The notes below the pieces were generated by a model. That model made no database searches and was not told the DNA's origin. It saw only the letters and a program-made list of their open reading frames with translations. This document shows positions 42,477 to 51,444 of a DNA stretch of 64,000 bases, piece by piece. Origin of the DNA: Phaeodactylibacter luteus. GTDB lineage: Bacteria > Bacteroidota > Bacteroidia > Chitinophagales > Saprospiraceae. The position numbers were made by a program, and so were the translations under genes. The stretch is from contig NZ_VOOR01000005.1 in assembly GCF_007993045.1 (NCBI RefSeq), positions 1 to 64,000 on the forward strand, in the 5' to 3' direction. Numbering within the stretch: the stretch's first letter is position 1; the number at the start of each line of letters is the position of its first letter.

Positions 42477-44428
42477 TGGTATTTCCGCCCCCAGCTTTCC
42501 TTAGCGAGCTGAGTAATGTGTGCAACGGTAGCTGTGGGCACCTTGCCGGGCTTGTCGCCCAGCCGGAGCTGATTGAAATGGTAGGCGTACACCCGAGCTG
42601 CAAATTGGGCGGCGGGCAGGGAAGATTCCCCATGCCGTTCTCCATGCCCGGAGACCGTAGGTGTGATGCGCTGCCCCCAGTCTTGTTTGCCCTGGCTGTT
42701 GGGGTTGAAAAAGTAAGCCCGCCACTCTCCGTCGGGAGCCTGTTCTATACGCAGTAGCGAAATGGCATGAAAGCCCAGCATATTGGCGCCAGAATCGGTG
42801 ATGAAAATACCCGCCGGCACCGGATAGATCAAGTGGTGCCCACCGTTGTATTCCGGGTGGAATGCAGCATAAAAGATACGGATAAACTCCTCGTAGTTCT
42901 CAATGCCGTAGAGCAGCGGGTTGTAAACGGACTTGAAGCCCGTTTGTATCCAGTGGCCGTAAAAGGCCGGGTTGACCGAGGCGTGTGGGTCTTTTCCGGG
43001 GTGTTTTAGGCTTGCCCGTTTCATCATCTCATTGTATACCTTATCGAGGTGGGGCACCAAGACGATGCTTACGGGGTCCAGTTTGAAGTCGAAGGCAGTT
43101 GTCAGCCCTTCTTGCACGCCAGCGGACTCTATCAGTTCGCCCTCGTAGCGGAAAACGGCATTATTGGTTGTGGCGGTATCGATCAATAGGTTGATCAGCT
43201 TGCCCGGCGCATGCCGGCTCCACATGCTGATGCCCCGGGCCGATTGGCAAGTGGGGTTGTTCCCTTGCCTTACCCCGAGCGGCTGCCCCAGCACACATAG
43301 GGTGCCGCCAATCAGGGCCTGCTCTGCTGTGAGCGCAAAGGGGCTAAGGTTGCCTTCCTCCAAACGCTCCCGGATGACCGGGTGCAGCCTAGCTTTGACC
43401 AAACGGCTGAAGGCGTGCCATACCGTCTTTTGGGAAAACAGATTGCGCTGCAGGGTACGGGCGAGCCCATAGACGCCCTGCTTGTTGCCTGGCACCAAAA
43501 AGCTGAGGATAAGCTGGTGCACAAACGCTTGGTGCCGCTCGTAGTCTGCCCTGCCGTGCGCATTGAGCGCTAAGGCAATAGGGACAAGCGCTGTGCGCTC
43601 TCTAGCGGCATATTGCAGGAATGCCAGCTGAAAAGTAGATACGAGGCCGGTATCCAACATTTGTTGGCTTAGGGCTTGTGCTTCCTGTTCTAGCGCCGCA
43701 TCCGGGAGGTGGGGGAGCTGCTCCGCATAATAATGAGCTGTGCCAGCCTTCTGTGCCAGCGGGGTTGGGGCGAACAATGCTTCTACATAAGCACGCAGTG
43801 GGCCGTCCAACAGGTCGGGCGGCAGGTGCTGCAGCTGTTCCAGGATACGCTTGATGCGTGTGACCACCACCGGCCGGTGTGCTATGATGGTTTCGATCTC
43901 TTCCTTCAAGTAGGGCAGGAGAGAGGGGAGCGGCAGGTGCTGTTTCAGCAAGTCAAAAAGCAGGCTTACCTTGCGGACTTCTGTACGGGTGTAACGTTCG
44001 TTTTCTGAGAGCTCCTCTGTACTGAAAGCATATTCGAAACCGTAAACGAGCACTTGCCGCAGGAAATGCCGGGCGGCCTCCGGAGGGCACCCGGGCAATG
44101 CGAGCCGCCCTTCGGCTACTGCTAGCATCCTCAGCTCGCTCAACATTTCTAAAGTGCTCCCCGCCGGGCCAGAGAGCAGGGTGCCGGCTACAAGGCCTGG
44201 CACAAGGCGGGAAGGGTCTTCCCAAGGGGTGCCAGCGAACAGCCCAGAACGGTGTATTGCGGCAATGTTTTCATACAGGTGTGCCATGCCTGCTGCGTCT
44301 TGTGCCAGAAGATCGGCTTGGCTGAGGAGGCGCTTGCGCTTCTCCTCCCGTGCGAATAAAGGCGCATGCTCGAAGGCCGCAAGGCTTTCGTACAATCGTG
44401 CTTCCCGTTCGCTCAAGGTTAATGCCAT
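42467..44428 (-). CDS. Unrecognised protein with papain-like Gln/Cys/His/Asn arrangement
   Basis: Not recognised from any named family. The N-terminal 370 residues look helical. The C-terminal part has VRQGNNPTCQSARG (Gln388, Cys394; spacing of 6 as in papain Gln19/Cys25), NMLGFHAISLLRIE (His554) and AYFFNPNSQGKQDWG (Asn575 or 577). The HAIxxL and aromatic-N-x-N strands imitate the His and Asn strands of papain-like hydrolases and transglutaminases. Predicted: a cysteine hydrolase/acyltransferase of unknown substrate, cytoplasmic (no signal). It is translationally coupled to the racemase-like gene by a 10-nt overlap and follows the ATP-grasp gene by 72 nt. Annotated function: unknown. Confidence 0.7.
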   Translation of the reverse strand: MALTLSEREARLYESLAAFEHAPLFAREEKRKRLLSQADLLAQDAAGMAHLYENIAAIHRSGLFAGTPWEDPSRLVPGLVAGTLLSGPAGSTLEMLSELRMLAVAEGRLALPGCPPEAARHFLRQVLVYGFEYAFSTEELSENERYTRTEVRKVSLLFDLLKQHLPLPSLLPYLKEEIETIIAHRPVVVTRIKRILEQLQHLPPDLLDGPLRAYVEALFAPTPLAQKAGTAHYYAEQLPHLPDAALEQEAQALSQQMLDTGLVSTFQLAFLQYAARERTALVPIALALNAHGRADYERHQAFVHQLILSFLVPGNKQGVYGLARTLQRNLFSQKTVWHAFSRLVKARLHPVIRERLEEGNLSPFALTAEQALIGGTLCVLGQPLGVRQGNNPTCQSARGISMWSRHAPGKLINLLIDTATTNNAVFRYEGELIESAGVQEGLTTAFDFKLDPVSIVLVPHLDKVYNEMMKRASLKHPGKDPHASVNPAFYGHWIQTGFKSVYNPLLYGIENYEEFIRIFYAAFHPEYNGGHHLIYPVPAGIFITDSGANMLGFHAISLLRIEQAPDGEWRAYFFNPNSQGKQDWGQRITPTVSGHGERHGESSLPAAQFAARVYAYHFNQLRLGDKPGKVPTATVAHITQLAKESWGRKYQWL

Positions 44429-44462
44429 AGGCGGTACTGTTCGTTTTGGTGCGTTTGTGCTT

Positions 44463-44490
44463 CCAAAGCTGCTAGCAGCAGCAGCTTTGG
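44463..44490. promoter_or_regulatory. Intercistronic hairpin between ATP-grasp and papain-like genes
   Basis: A perfect 11-bp stem CCAAAGCTGCT / AGCAGCTTTGG with a 6-nt loop lies after the ATP-grasp stop. No T tract; it may modulate how much downstream mRNA is made or retained. Confidence 0.5.
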
Positions 44491-44500
44491 GGCATTAGGG

Positions 44501-45724
44501 TTATACATAAAAAGGGACGTCTTCGTAATGCTTGAGCAGTTCGCGTATCCTTGCGGGATCTTCCCCTGCAAAGTTTACCGTGCCAAAGTGGTTGCCGAAG
44601 CCTTCCCGGGCATTGATTTTCTGAGGCCCAAGGGGCTGGGTGAGATTGTTGTCGAGGTAGTACGGCTCTTCCAGCAGCTCTTCAGGGATTTCCAGGCGGC
44701 TGATCTGCGCAGCTTTAGGGAAAACCATGACATTGCCAAAATGCTTAGGGGGCATGTAGCCGCGGGGCGGGAAGTAGCGGTCTAGCTCCTCTTCCGTCAT
44801 ATTGGGGTCGTGGCTGACCACGAAAGCCAGCAGGGCGTCAAAACCGTAGGCCTGCCCGCAAAGCTCGAGGATATGGCCGCCAGGGATGCGGCAGGCCACT
44901 TCACCGAAGTTGATCTGTTTGCCATCCTCGCTCACAAACCACTCGGGGTGGATCATGCCGTATTCGATGCCAAAGATGTCTACCAGCTTTTGGACCTCAT
45001 TGTGGATCAGCTCGCGCTTGGCCTCCAGCTCGGGCCCGGCGGGGATGAAGTTGGAATAGCCCAGCTTAACATACTCCGTGATATTCAGAAAGCGGATTTT
45101 CCCTTTATGGATAAAAGCCTCGCAAGAGAATTCCTGCCCTTGCAGGTGGCTTTCTACTAAGCAAGGGAAATCCTTGATGCTCATCTTGCGGTCAATATCT
45201 TCCCGCGACTTGATGAAGTGGTGCCCGACGGTGCCTGCTGCTGCAAAAGGCTTGGCGTGGAACCAGGCATCGTCTTCGCCTTCGAGTTGCAGCTCCGCTT
45301 CATTGAGCCGGTCTAAGAATTTATGCACCTGTTCCAAGCTGTGCACTTCCTCGAACAGGCCGACCCTCAGCCCGCCGAGCAGCGCCTTGCGCTTCATCAT
45401 CGCTTTATTCCGGAACAGGAAAGCCCGGTTGAGCACGCGGGGGTCATTGCGGTAGATGGAGTTGAGGGCCCCTGCCCACTCTACCGTCTCTTCGTAAAGG
45501 GGGACGGCTACATCCACATCAAAAGGGCGGAGTAGCTCTGCCAAGCCAACGGAGTTGGAGTGGGAGCCGAATTCGTCAAGGTGGTACCCTACAAAGGGTA
45601 TTTCATGGGTTTTAGCGTAGCTTTCAAAGTCGGGGAAGGAGACGACGACATAGGGGAGCCCGGCTTTCTGCATGCTTTCGATGACAGGCAAGCTCCAGCC
45701 AATAAGGGCAAATCGGTTAGCCAT
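44501..45724 (-). CDS. ATP-grasp carboxylate-amine ligase
   Basis: A free-standing ATP-grasp protein of 407 aa. The central domain runs from RNKAMMKRKAL (about 108) through AWFHAKPFAAAGTVGHHF (ATP-binding Lys and flexible Gly loop) to CLVESHLQGQEFSCEAF. The metal- and acceptor-binding end is INFGEVACRIPGGHILEL. The N-terminal 100 residues have the carbamoyl-phosphate-synthase-like layout of amino-acid ligases. It should activate a carboxylate as acyl phosphate and join it to an amine or thiol; the substrates are unknown. It is the first gene of the ornithine operon, so one substrate may be an ornithine-pathway product (inference). Confidence 0.85.
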   Translation of the reverse strand: MANRFALIGWSLPVIESMQKAGLPYVVVSFPDFESYAKTHEIPFVGYHLDEFGSHSNSVGLAELLRPFDVDVAVPLYEETVEWAGALNSIYRNDPRVLNRAFLFRNKAMMKRKALLGGLRVGLFEEVHSLEQVHKFLDRLNEAELQLEGEDDAWFHAKPFAAAGTVGHHFIKSREDIDRKMSIKDFPCLVESHLQGQEFSCEAFIHKGKIRFLNITEYVKLGYSNFIPAGPELEAKRELIHNEVQKLVDIFGIEYGMIHPEWFVSEDGKQINFGEVACRIPGGHILELCGQAYGFDALLAFVVSHDPNMTEEELDRYFPPRGYMPPKHFGNVMVFPKAAQISRLEIPEELLEEPYYLDNNLTQPLGPQKINAREGFGNHFGTVNFAGEDPARIRELLKHYEDVPFYV

Positions 45725-46255
45725 AAGGTGTCGGATCAGTTTTTATTTGAGTAATTCAATGTAAAATTTTATGTCAGGGGCCAATCGGGCGTAAACCAAA
45801 ATGCCGCAGGGGGTTATGCTTTTAGGCTGGAATCGGACTAGCGCTGCGAAGGGGTGGCTGAAGGCCAGACCCGACGCCTGTAGGGCGAGGGGCCGAGCGG
45901 GCAGCGAGCCCCGCAGCATAGCGACCCCTGCTGTTAGGCAGGGGTAGGCCCCACCGCATTGTGCAGGGGCAGGCCCAAAAGAAACGAATAGCCTGCGCCC
46001 GGGTGGATCAGCGGCTTGGTACCGTGTTCAGCTCGGCACCGAGGGTATAGTTGCCTCTAAAATAAATCACGAAAATACGGAGTTGTTGCTGTTTTATGGC
46101 ACGTTTGCAAGTAAAATGTGATTTAAAAGAACAATACTTTAAGCAAAACAAAGGTTTTGGCGCATTTGTGCGCACTGGCTGACTATTTTTTAATCAAACG
46201 CAGCTGAAGGTGTATTCCTTTCGGAGTTGTGCCAATAGGCGGTATATTTATGCTT
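45725..46255. other. Divergent intergenic region with family-1 repeat
   Basis: Copy G fills the left half (45787-45999). The right half is AT-rich and probably holds promoters for the IMPase-like gene; no exact TAnnTTTG box is seen. The minus strand ahead of the ATP-grasp gene contains only a weak TACATTGA-like box. Confidence 0.55.
45787..45999 (+). mobile_element. Family-1 MITE-like element, copy G
   Basis: The left end GGGCGTAAACCAAAATGCCG is typical; the right end GAATAGCCTGCGCCC resembles that of copy D. It contains the extra GACCCGACGCCTGTAGGGCG module of copy E. It lies just upstream of the seven-gene operon, so it could influence that promoter. The flanking octamers agree only partially. 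Confidence 0.72.
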
Positions 46256-47068
46256 ATGAACAAAGAGCGCATTTTGACTTACATGAAACAGAGCGCCCGG
46301 AAAGCAGGGGCATTGATGATGGCCAACTTGAGCGGGGGGTATCAGGTGTACACGAAACCGGACCGTTCCCGGGTGACGGATGTTGATCTGGCGATCTCCG
46401 ATATGCTGCAACAGACCCTTCCCAAAGCGCTGCCCGGGGTGGCCCTTTACAGCGAGGAATCCCCTAAGCGGACGATCGACCGGGGCAAGGCTTACCTGAT
46501 CGCAGATGAGCTGGACGGGACGAGCTATTTTATCGATTACCAGAAGGGGTTCTCGCATCAGGCCGCCTTTTACGACCCTTCTGAAGGCTTGGTGGCGGGG
46601 CTGGTCTACCACCCGGATATAGAAGTGATGCTGTATGCTGTAAAAGGAGGGGGCGCGTACTGGGAGAGGGGGGGCAGTGGGGCAGAGCGCATCCCTGCTC
46701 CTGTTGTGAAAGCCCGTCATGACCTGTGCTTTGCCCACCCTATGCGCTACCGGGGCGATAAGTACAGAGGCCTGTACTTGGCCCTTGGTGGCAGGGAGGA
46801 GAACATACTGCGTACGGATGCCCGGCGCACCCTGCTCATGGCCGAGGGCAAACTCGATGTAAACATTTTCCTTTCGCCCCGTATCCCTTATTGGGATTTG
46901 TTGGGGGAAAAAGTCATTGTGGAGGAGCTGGGGTACAGCCACAGCTATCTGGATGGCAGCCCGGTACAATTTGGCATTGACCCGCCTGCGGGCAACAAAG
47001 GCTACCTCATCTGCCCGGCTACATACAAGGGGGCACTCATTAAAGAAACTCACGCTCACATTTCATGA
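46256..47068 (+). CDS. Inositol monophosphatase family protein
   Basis: The IMPase/CysQ fold is shown by the metal-binding sequence SEESP (about 68-72), ADELDGTSYF (about 84-93, for the usual DPLDGT) and the C-terminal PYWDLLGEKVIVEELG (W-D-x-x-x-x motif). Dispensing with DP gives a DE variant. Such enzymes dephosphorylate inositol phosphates, PAP, or sugar phosphates using Mg2+. The start MNKERILTYMKQ was preferred over two earlier ATGs for lack of conservation. The stop overlaps the GHMP kinase start by 4 nt (ATGA), implying a linked role in phosphorylation chemistry. Confidence 0.85.
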   Translation: MNKERILTYMKQSARKAGALMMANLSGGYQVYTKPDRSRVTDVDLAISDMLQQTLPKALPGVALYSEESPKRTIDRGKAYLIADELDGTSYFIDYQKGFSHQAAFYDPSEGLVAGLVYHPDIEVMLYAVKGGGAYWERGGSGAERIPAPVVKARHDLCFAHPMRYRGDKYRGLYLALGGREENILRTDARRTLLMAEGKLDVNIFLSPRIPYWDLLGEKVIVEELGYSHSYLDGSPVQFGIDPPAGNKGYLICPATYKGALIKETHAHIS

Positions 47069-47961
47069 ACAGACCTTCTTCATCCACGCCCGGTAAGCTG
47101 CTGCTGTTCGGCGAGCACGTCATCTTGAAAGGGAGCCAAGCGCTGGCTACGCCACTGGACCGCTTCTATGGCCTCTGGTCTGCTGAGGGGTCAGCAGAGC
47201 CAGCTTATCAGCTGATGCCTTTTGCAGCGCACCTGCATCATTTGAGCAAGACGAGCGGCCTGCTGGCCAACTTAGACACCAGCCGGTTTTGCGAGGAGGC
47301 GGCCTCTGGTCTGTCTTTCGAATCCAACATCCCAGTAGGTTACGGGGCTGGCAGTTCAGGGGCGCTATGTGCAGCCGTGCTGAAGCGCTATGGTGCGGCA
47401 AGCGGCATAAAGGCCCGCGGGCTGGGGCCGCTGCGGGCGATGTTGGCGCAGATGGAAAGCTTTTTCCATGGGGAGAGCTCAGGCACGGACCCGCTGATTT
47501 GTTACCTAGAGCAGACGGTGCTGCTTGAAGGTGCAGCAGTGGCAGTGGTAGCCCCCCCTAAACGGGAGAGCGGCTTGTTTTTTCTGATAGATACGGGCAT
47601 CAGCCGCAGCACAGCCCCTTGGGTGCGCCTGTTTTTGGAGCGCTGTGGGCAGGCAGCATTTGCTGCGATGGCTAAAGAGGAGCTTATCCCGGCGACACGG
47701 GCAGCTATAGCTGCTTACCTGTCAAAGGACACAGCTGGGCTCTTGGAGAGCATAGGCCAGATTTCAGCTCTTCAATGGTTGTATTTTCGGGATTTCATCC
47801 CGGAGGCATTTCAAGGCTTGTGGGAGCAGGGGCTGTCAGCTCAAGCCGGCTATCGGCTGAAGCTATGCGGCGCAGGCGGCGGCGGGTTCATATTGGGCTA
47901 TGCTACAGGCCCAGATGCAGTGCCCGTCAGAGAAGGGGTGGCCCTGCTGCCAAAAATTTAG
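47065..47961 (+). CDS. GHMP kinase family protein
   Basis: GHMP-type small-molecule kinase with the N-terminal GKLLLFGEHVILKG (11-24), the phosphate-binding SNIPVGYGAGSSGAL (about 92-106, P-x-G-x-G-S-S variant) and LCGAGGGGFILGY near the C-terminus. The arrangement resembles mevalonate or galactokinase-like kinases but 298 aa and lineage suggest a Bacteroidota-specific mevalonate-kinase-like enzyme; the substrate is not certain. It is coupled to the IMPase-like gene and both are plus-strand, ending at a hairpin. Confidence 0.85.
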   Translation: MNRPSSSTPGKLLLFGEHVILKGSQALATPLDRFYGLWSAEGSAEPAYQLMPFAAHLHHLSKTSGLLANLDTSRFCEEAASGLSFESNIPVGYGAGSSGALCAAVLKRYGAASGIKARGLGPLRAMLAQMESFFHGESSGTDPLICYLEQTVLLEGAAVAVVAPPKRESGLFFLIDTGISRSTAPWVRLFLERCGQAAFAAMAKEELIPATRAAIAAYLSKDTAGLLESIGQISALQWLYFRDFIPEAFQGLWEQGLSAQAGYRLKLCGAGGGGFILGYATGPDAVPVREGVALLPKI

Positions 47962-47990
47962 GGGCTGCACCTCTGCGGCACAGCCCCCGT
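47961..47990 (+). terminator. Probable terminator after the IMPase/GHMP kinase pair
   Basis: Stem GGGGCTG / CAGCCCC with a 13-nt loop begins at the stop codon, followed by a loose T-rich TTGTTTTC. Weak but well placed. Confidence 0.5.
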
Positions 47991-48471
47991 TGTTTTCATA
48001 CTAACCCAGTGTGATGACGTAGGCAAACCTAATTTGAATAGAAGTTTTTTCATGTAGCCGCGAAAAAATGGCAGGCTTCTTTTCAGAAAGCGCCGGTACA
48101 GAATTATGCGGCAGTTGCACAAAGATAGGAATTTTCTTTTTGAGCTCAAGCGGTATGGGTTGGCATTTGTTGTGCAAAACCAGCCAATGCGGGGAAGCTG
48201 CCCCGCAGTTGCACATCGGAGCGGGCAACTGCCCCACTGGGTAAAACTAAGATTTCTCCTAAGTTAACCGTATATTAGCAACGCCCAAGCCATTGAATCA
48301 CACCTGATTATAAGAGGCGCATCTGCCTCTCCATGTCCTTTAGGGCCAGATGTGCAGGCTCAGAAAAAAGTGCTGGCCTAGCCCCGTTGGGGCCGTTACG
48401 CACTTGCGCACTGCACCCTGGCCGGCCTGTCCTGTTATTTAGCTCTTTTCGAATCTTTAAAGCGACAGCCT
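47962..48471. other. Gene-free stretch before the fused E1 gene
   Basis: Apart from the terminator at its start, nothing gene-like was seen. No strong TAnnTTTG box was found; the imperfect AACTAAGA/TCCTAAGTT palindrome at about 48246-48265 is the only structured part. Confidence 0.45.
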
Positions 48472-50859
48472 TTGAAAGCAACAGCAAACTCCCCCGGATC
48501 AGCTACGGCCCCTACAGCGCAGGAGGCCCTTCACGATTACTATATCTGCTGCCTGAGCAGGCAGGTAAGCATAGCCATCCGCCGAGAGGTCCTCACGGGC
48601 AAGGCCAAGTTTGGGGTATCTGACGACGGGAAGGAGCTTTTTCAGGTCGCCATGGCCAAAACTTTCCGCAAAGGGGATTTTCGCTCAGACTACTACCGCG
48701 GGCACACCCTATTGCTGGCCCTAGGCCTCTGCACACCGGAAGACCTGTTCGCTCAGCTGTATGCCGATGCGGATAATGACCCTTTCTCTGGCGGCCGTCA
48801 GATGAACAACCACCATGCTACCCCTCTTATCGATGGGAAAGGCGGCTGGCTCGACCATACCATACGCTACAATCTGAGCTCTGATATTTCAACCACCGGC
48901 GGGCAGATGGCCAGGGGGATAGGCCTGGCTATGGCTTCCAAAAAGTACCGGGAAATGGAAGGCGTCAACCCTTCCGGGTTTTCCGAAGGCGGGCAGGAGG
49001 TGGTGTTCTGCAGCATTGGGGATGCCTCCACTTCGGAGGGCGCTTTTTGGGAGACGGTCAACGCCGCCGGCGTTCAGCAGGTGCCGCTCATCATCACTGT
49101 TGCCGACGACGGGTACGGCATATCTGTCCCCAAATCATACCAAACGACCAAAGGCAGCGTGAGCAAAGTGCTTTCCGGTTTCGAAGCGGAGCCGGCTACC
49201 AATGGCATCGGCATTTTCCATGTCCCTGGCTGGGACTACCCAAGGCTTTGTGCTGCCTATGCGGAAAGCGTGGCGGCGGCACGTGCCGCCCACCGCCCTG
49301 CCCTTGTGCATGTAGATGAGCTCACACAGCCCCAAGGGCACTCCACTTCAGGCTCCCATGAGCGGTATAAATCAAAAGAACGCCTAGCCTGGGAGGCGGA
49401 GTACGACTGCAACGTGCAGTTTCGGAAATACCTGCTTGAAGAAGGGTTGGCTGATGCCAAATCCCTGCAAGAGCTGGAGGAGCAGGCGCAGGAAGTGGTA
49501 AAGAAAGCCCGGAGCAAAGCTTGGAAGCGCTACAATCAGCCCCTACAGCAGGTGTGGAAGGCTATGAAAGCAACATTCGCCTCTTTAGCCGAAGAGGCGG
49601 GCAGCAGCCGTGCCCAGGCGATCTCGGAGGAGCTGAACGCCCTCATCAACCCCGTGCGCGCGGACATCGTGAGCCTGATCCGGCGCATGCTTTTTGCTAC
49701 GCGCAAGCTACAGTCTGCCTACCGGGCCGAGCTGATGGATTTTCTGGGCGAAGTGGAGCAAACGATGCATGGCCGTTACCACACCCACCTTTATAGCGAG
49801 ACGAGCCGATCAGCGTTGCGGGTGCCTGTGGTGCCGCCTGTTTATGATGAAAGTTCCCCTACCCTGAACGGGTACGAAGTGCTGAACCGCTTTTTTGACC
49901 AGGCGATGAGCCGGCATTCCCAGCTCCTTGCCTTTGGAGAAGACGTAGGGCAGATAGGCGATGTCAATCAGGGTTTTGCCAACTTGCAGGGGAAGCACGG
50001 CGAGCCCAGGATTTTTGACACGGGCATACGGGAATGGACCATCATGGGCTACGCGATTGGGATGGCAATGCGGGGGCTGCGCCCTATTGCGGAGATTCAG
50101 TACCTGGATTATCTCATCTACGGGCTTTCCCCCTTGTCTGATGACCTCGCCACCTTGCGCTACCGGAGCAACAACCAACAGGCGGCACCGGCCATTATCC
50201 GTACACGTGGGCACCGGCTTGAGGGCATCTGGCACTCCGGCTCACCGATGAGCATACTCTTGGGGGCTCTGCGCGGGATGTACGTGCTAGTGCCCCGCAA
50301 TATGGTGCAAGCTGTAGGCTTTTATAATACCTTGCTGCAATCAGATGATCCCGGGCTCATCATAGAATGTCTGAACGGCTACCGCCTGAAAGAAAAGCTG
50401 CCATCCAACCTCTCCTCTTTCACCGTCCCTGTGGGCGTGCCTGAGGTCCTGCAAGAAGGGGCAGACGTTACCCTGCTGACCTACGGCTCCTGTGTTCGTA
50501 TTGCAGAACGGGCTTGCGCTATGCTGGCTGAAGACGGGATAAGTGTAGAGCTGATCGACGCACAGAGCCTGTTGCCTTTTGATTTGGAGCACCGCACGGT
50601 AGATTCTTTAAAGAAAACGAACCGGCTGGCGGTGTTGGACGAAGATGTGCCCGGTGGGGCATCGGCCTACCTATTGCAAAAAGTGTTAGAGGAGCAGGGC
50701 GGTTACCGATGGCTCGACAGCCCGCCGGTTACCATCACTGCGAAAGCGCACCGCCCACCTTACGGTACAGACGGGGATTACTTCAGCAAGCCCAACCCGG
50801 AGGACGTCTATGAGGTTATCTTCGGGCTGCTGCAAGAGGCAGAGCCCGGGCGGTTCTGA
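48472..50859 (+). CDS. Fused 2-oxoacid dehydrogenase E1 (alpha-beta)
   Basis: The N-terminal half is an E1-alpha-type thiamine diphosphate domain with GRQMNNHHATPL, and CSIGDASTSEGAFWE followed by DDGYGISVP (the GDG-N ThDP motif, here GDA...). From about residue 470 an E1-beta-type domain follows (LLAFGEDVGQIGDVNQGFA, then a transketolase C-terminal domain). Fused alpha-beta E1s are common in Bacteroidota and serve branched-chain 2-oxoacid or related complexes. E2/E3 genes are not in the window. The start is TTG at 48472; 795 aa. GC-rich and typical. Confidence 0.88.
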   Translation: MKATANSPGSATAPTAQEALHDYYICCLSRQVSIAIRREVLTGKAKFGVSDDGKELFQVAMAKTFRKGDFRSDYYRGHTLLLALGLCTPEDLFAQLYADADNDPFSGGRQMNNHHATPLIDGKGGWLDHTIRYNLSSDISTTGGQMARGIGLAMASKKYREMEGVNPSGFSEGGQEVVFCSIGDASTSEGAFWETVNAAGVQQVPLIITVADDGYGISVPKSYQTTKGSVSKVLSGFEAEPATNGIGIFHVPGWDYPRLCAAYAESVAAARAAHRPALVHVDELTQPQGHSTSGSHERYKSKERLAWEAEYDCNVQFRKYLLEEGLADAKSLQELEEQAQEVVKKARSKAWKRYNQPLQQVWKAMKATFASLAEEAGSSRAQAISEELNALINPVRADIVSLIRRMLFATRKLQSAYRAELMDFLGEVEQTMHGRYHTHLYSETSRSALRVPVVPPVYDESSPTLNGYEVLNRFFDQAMSRHSQLLAFGEDVGQIGDVNQGFANLQGKHGEPRIFDTGIREWTIMGYAIGMAMRGLRPIAEIQYLDYLIYGLSPLSDDLATLRYRSNNQQAAPAIIRTRGHRLEGIWHSGSPMSILLGALRGMYVLVPRNMVQAVGFYNTLLQSDDPGLIIECLNGYRLKEKLPSNLSSFTVPVGVPEVLQEGADVTLLTYGSCVRIAERACAMLAEDGISVELIDAQSLLPFDLEHRTVDSLKKTNRLAVLDEDVPGGASAYLLQKVLEEQGGYRWLDSPPVTITAKAHRPPYGTDGDYFSKPNPEDVYEVIFGLLQEAEPGRF

Positions 50860-50890
50860 ATAATAATAGGCTAGGCGTTCCTGGCCTGCC

Positions 50891-51241
50891 CTAAGCAGGG
50901 AGGAGGTTGCCATCTACAGGGAAGACGACCTTGGGCTGAAAAGCTCTTGCTTCGGCTTCTTCCATCCAAGCATAAGCGATGATGATCACGGTGTCGCCAA
51001 CTTGCGCCCGCCGAGCGGCTGCCCCATTGAGGCAAATGACGCCTGAGCCCCGCTCGCCGGTGATGACATAGGTCTCTAGACGCTCGCCGTTGTTGTTGTT
51101 CACCACTTGCACCTTCTCGCCGTCGATTAGGCCTGCGGCCTCCATCAGGTCTTCATCAATGGTGATGCTGCCTACATAGTTGAGGTCGGCCTGGGTGATG
51201 GTCGCGCGGTGAATTTTAGATTTGAACCTTTGGATCAGCAT
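50891..51241 (-). CDS. panD: Aspartate 1-decarboxylase
   Basis: PanD makes beta-alanine for pantothenate. The self-processing site Gly24-Ser25 (in [10 protein letters not shown]) yields the pyruvoyl cofactor; [11 protein letters not shown] and the [17 protein letters not shown] segment are invariant family regions. Length 116 aa is normal. It is downstream of panC on the same strand (204-nt gap), so both last steps toward pantothenate are encoded together. Confidence 0.97.
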   Translation of the reverse strand: MLIQRFKSKIHRATITQADLNYVGSITIDEDLMEAAGLIDGEKVQVVNNNNGERLETYVITGERGSGVICLNGAAARRAQVGDTVIIIAYAWMEEAEARAFQPKVVFPVDGNLLPA

Positions 51242-51444
51242 AGGTTATTGATGATATGGGAGCGGCTTTTAGCTGAGCCCTTTCTCCGGCATAAAATTTG
51301 GAAATAAGGCCGCTGCTTTGGAAGTGCCAGTGGAGGGGCCCGAAAAACAACCACAAGAACAATACAAAATTACGTAAGGTTCTGAAAGGCGGAGTGGAGG
51401 GGAGTGTTTTTTTCTTCCTGCCAGGGTAAAAGAAAGGGGGGCGC

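Noticed and set aside
36669-45724. LysW-type carrier-protein arginine/lysine pathway
   Set aside because: ATP-grasp plus argB/C/D recalls the LysW system, but no small acidic zinc carrier gene with its Glu-rich C-terminus is present and ArgJ indicates acetylated intermediates.
46190-47059. 289-aa minus-strand open frame
   Set aside because: Antisense to the IMPase-like gene, which has clear catalytic motifs.
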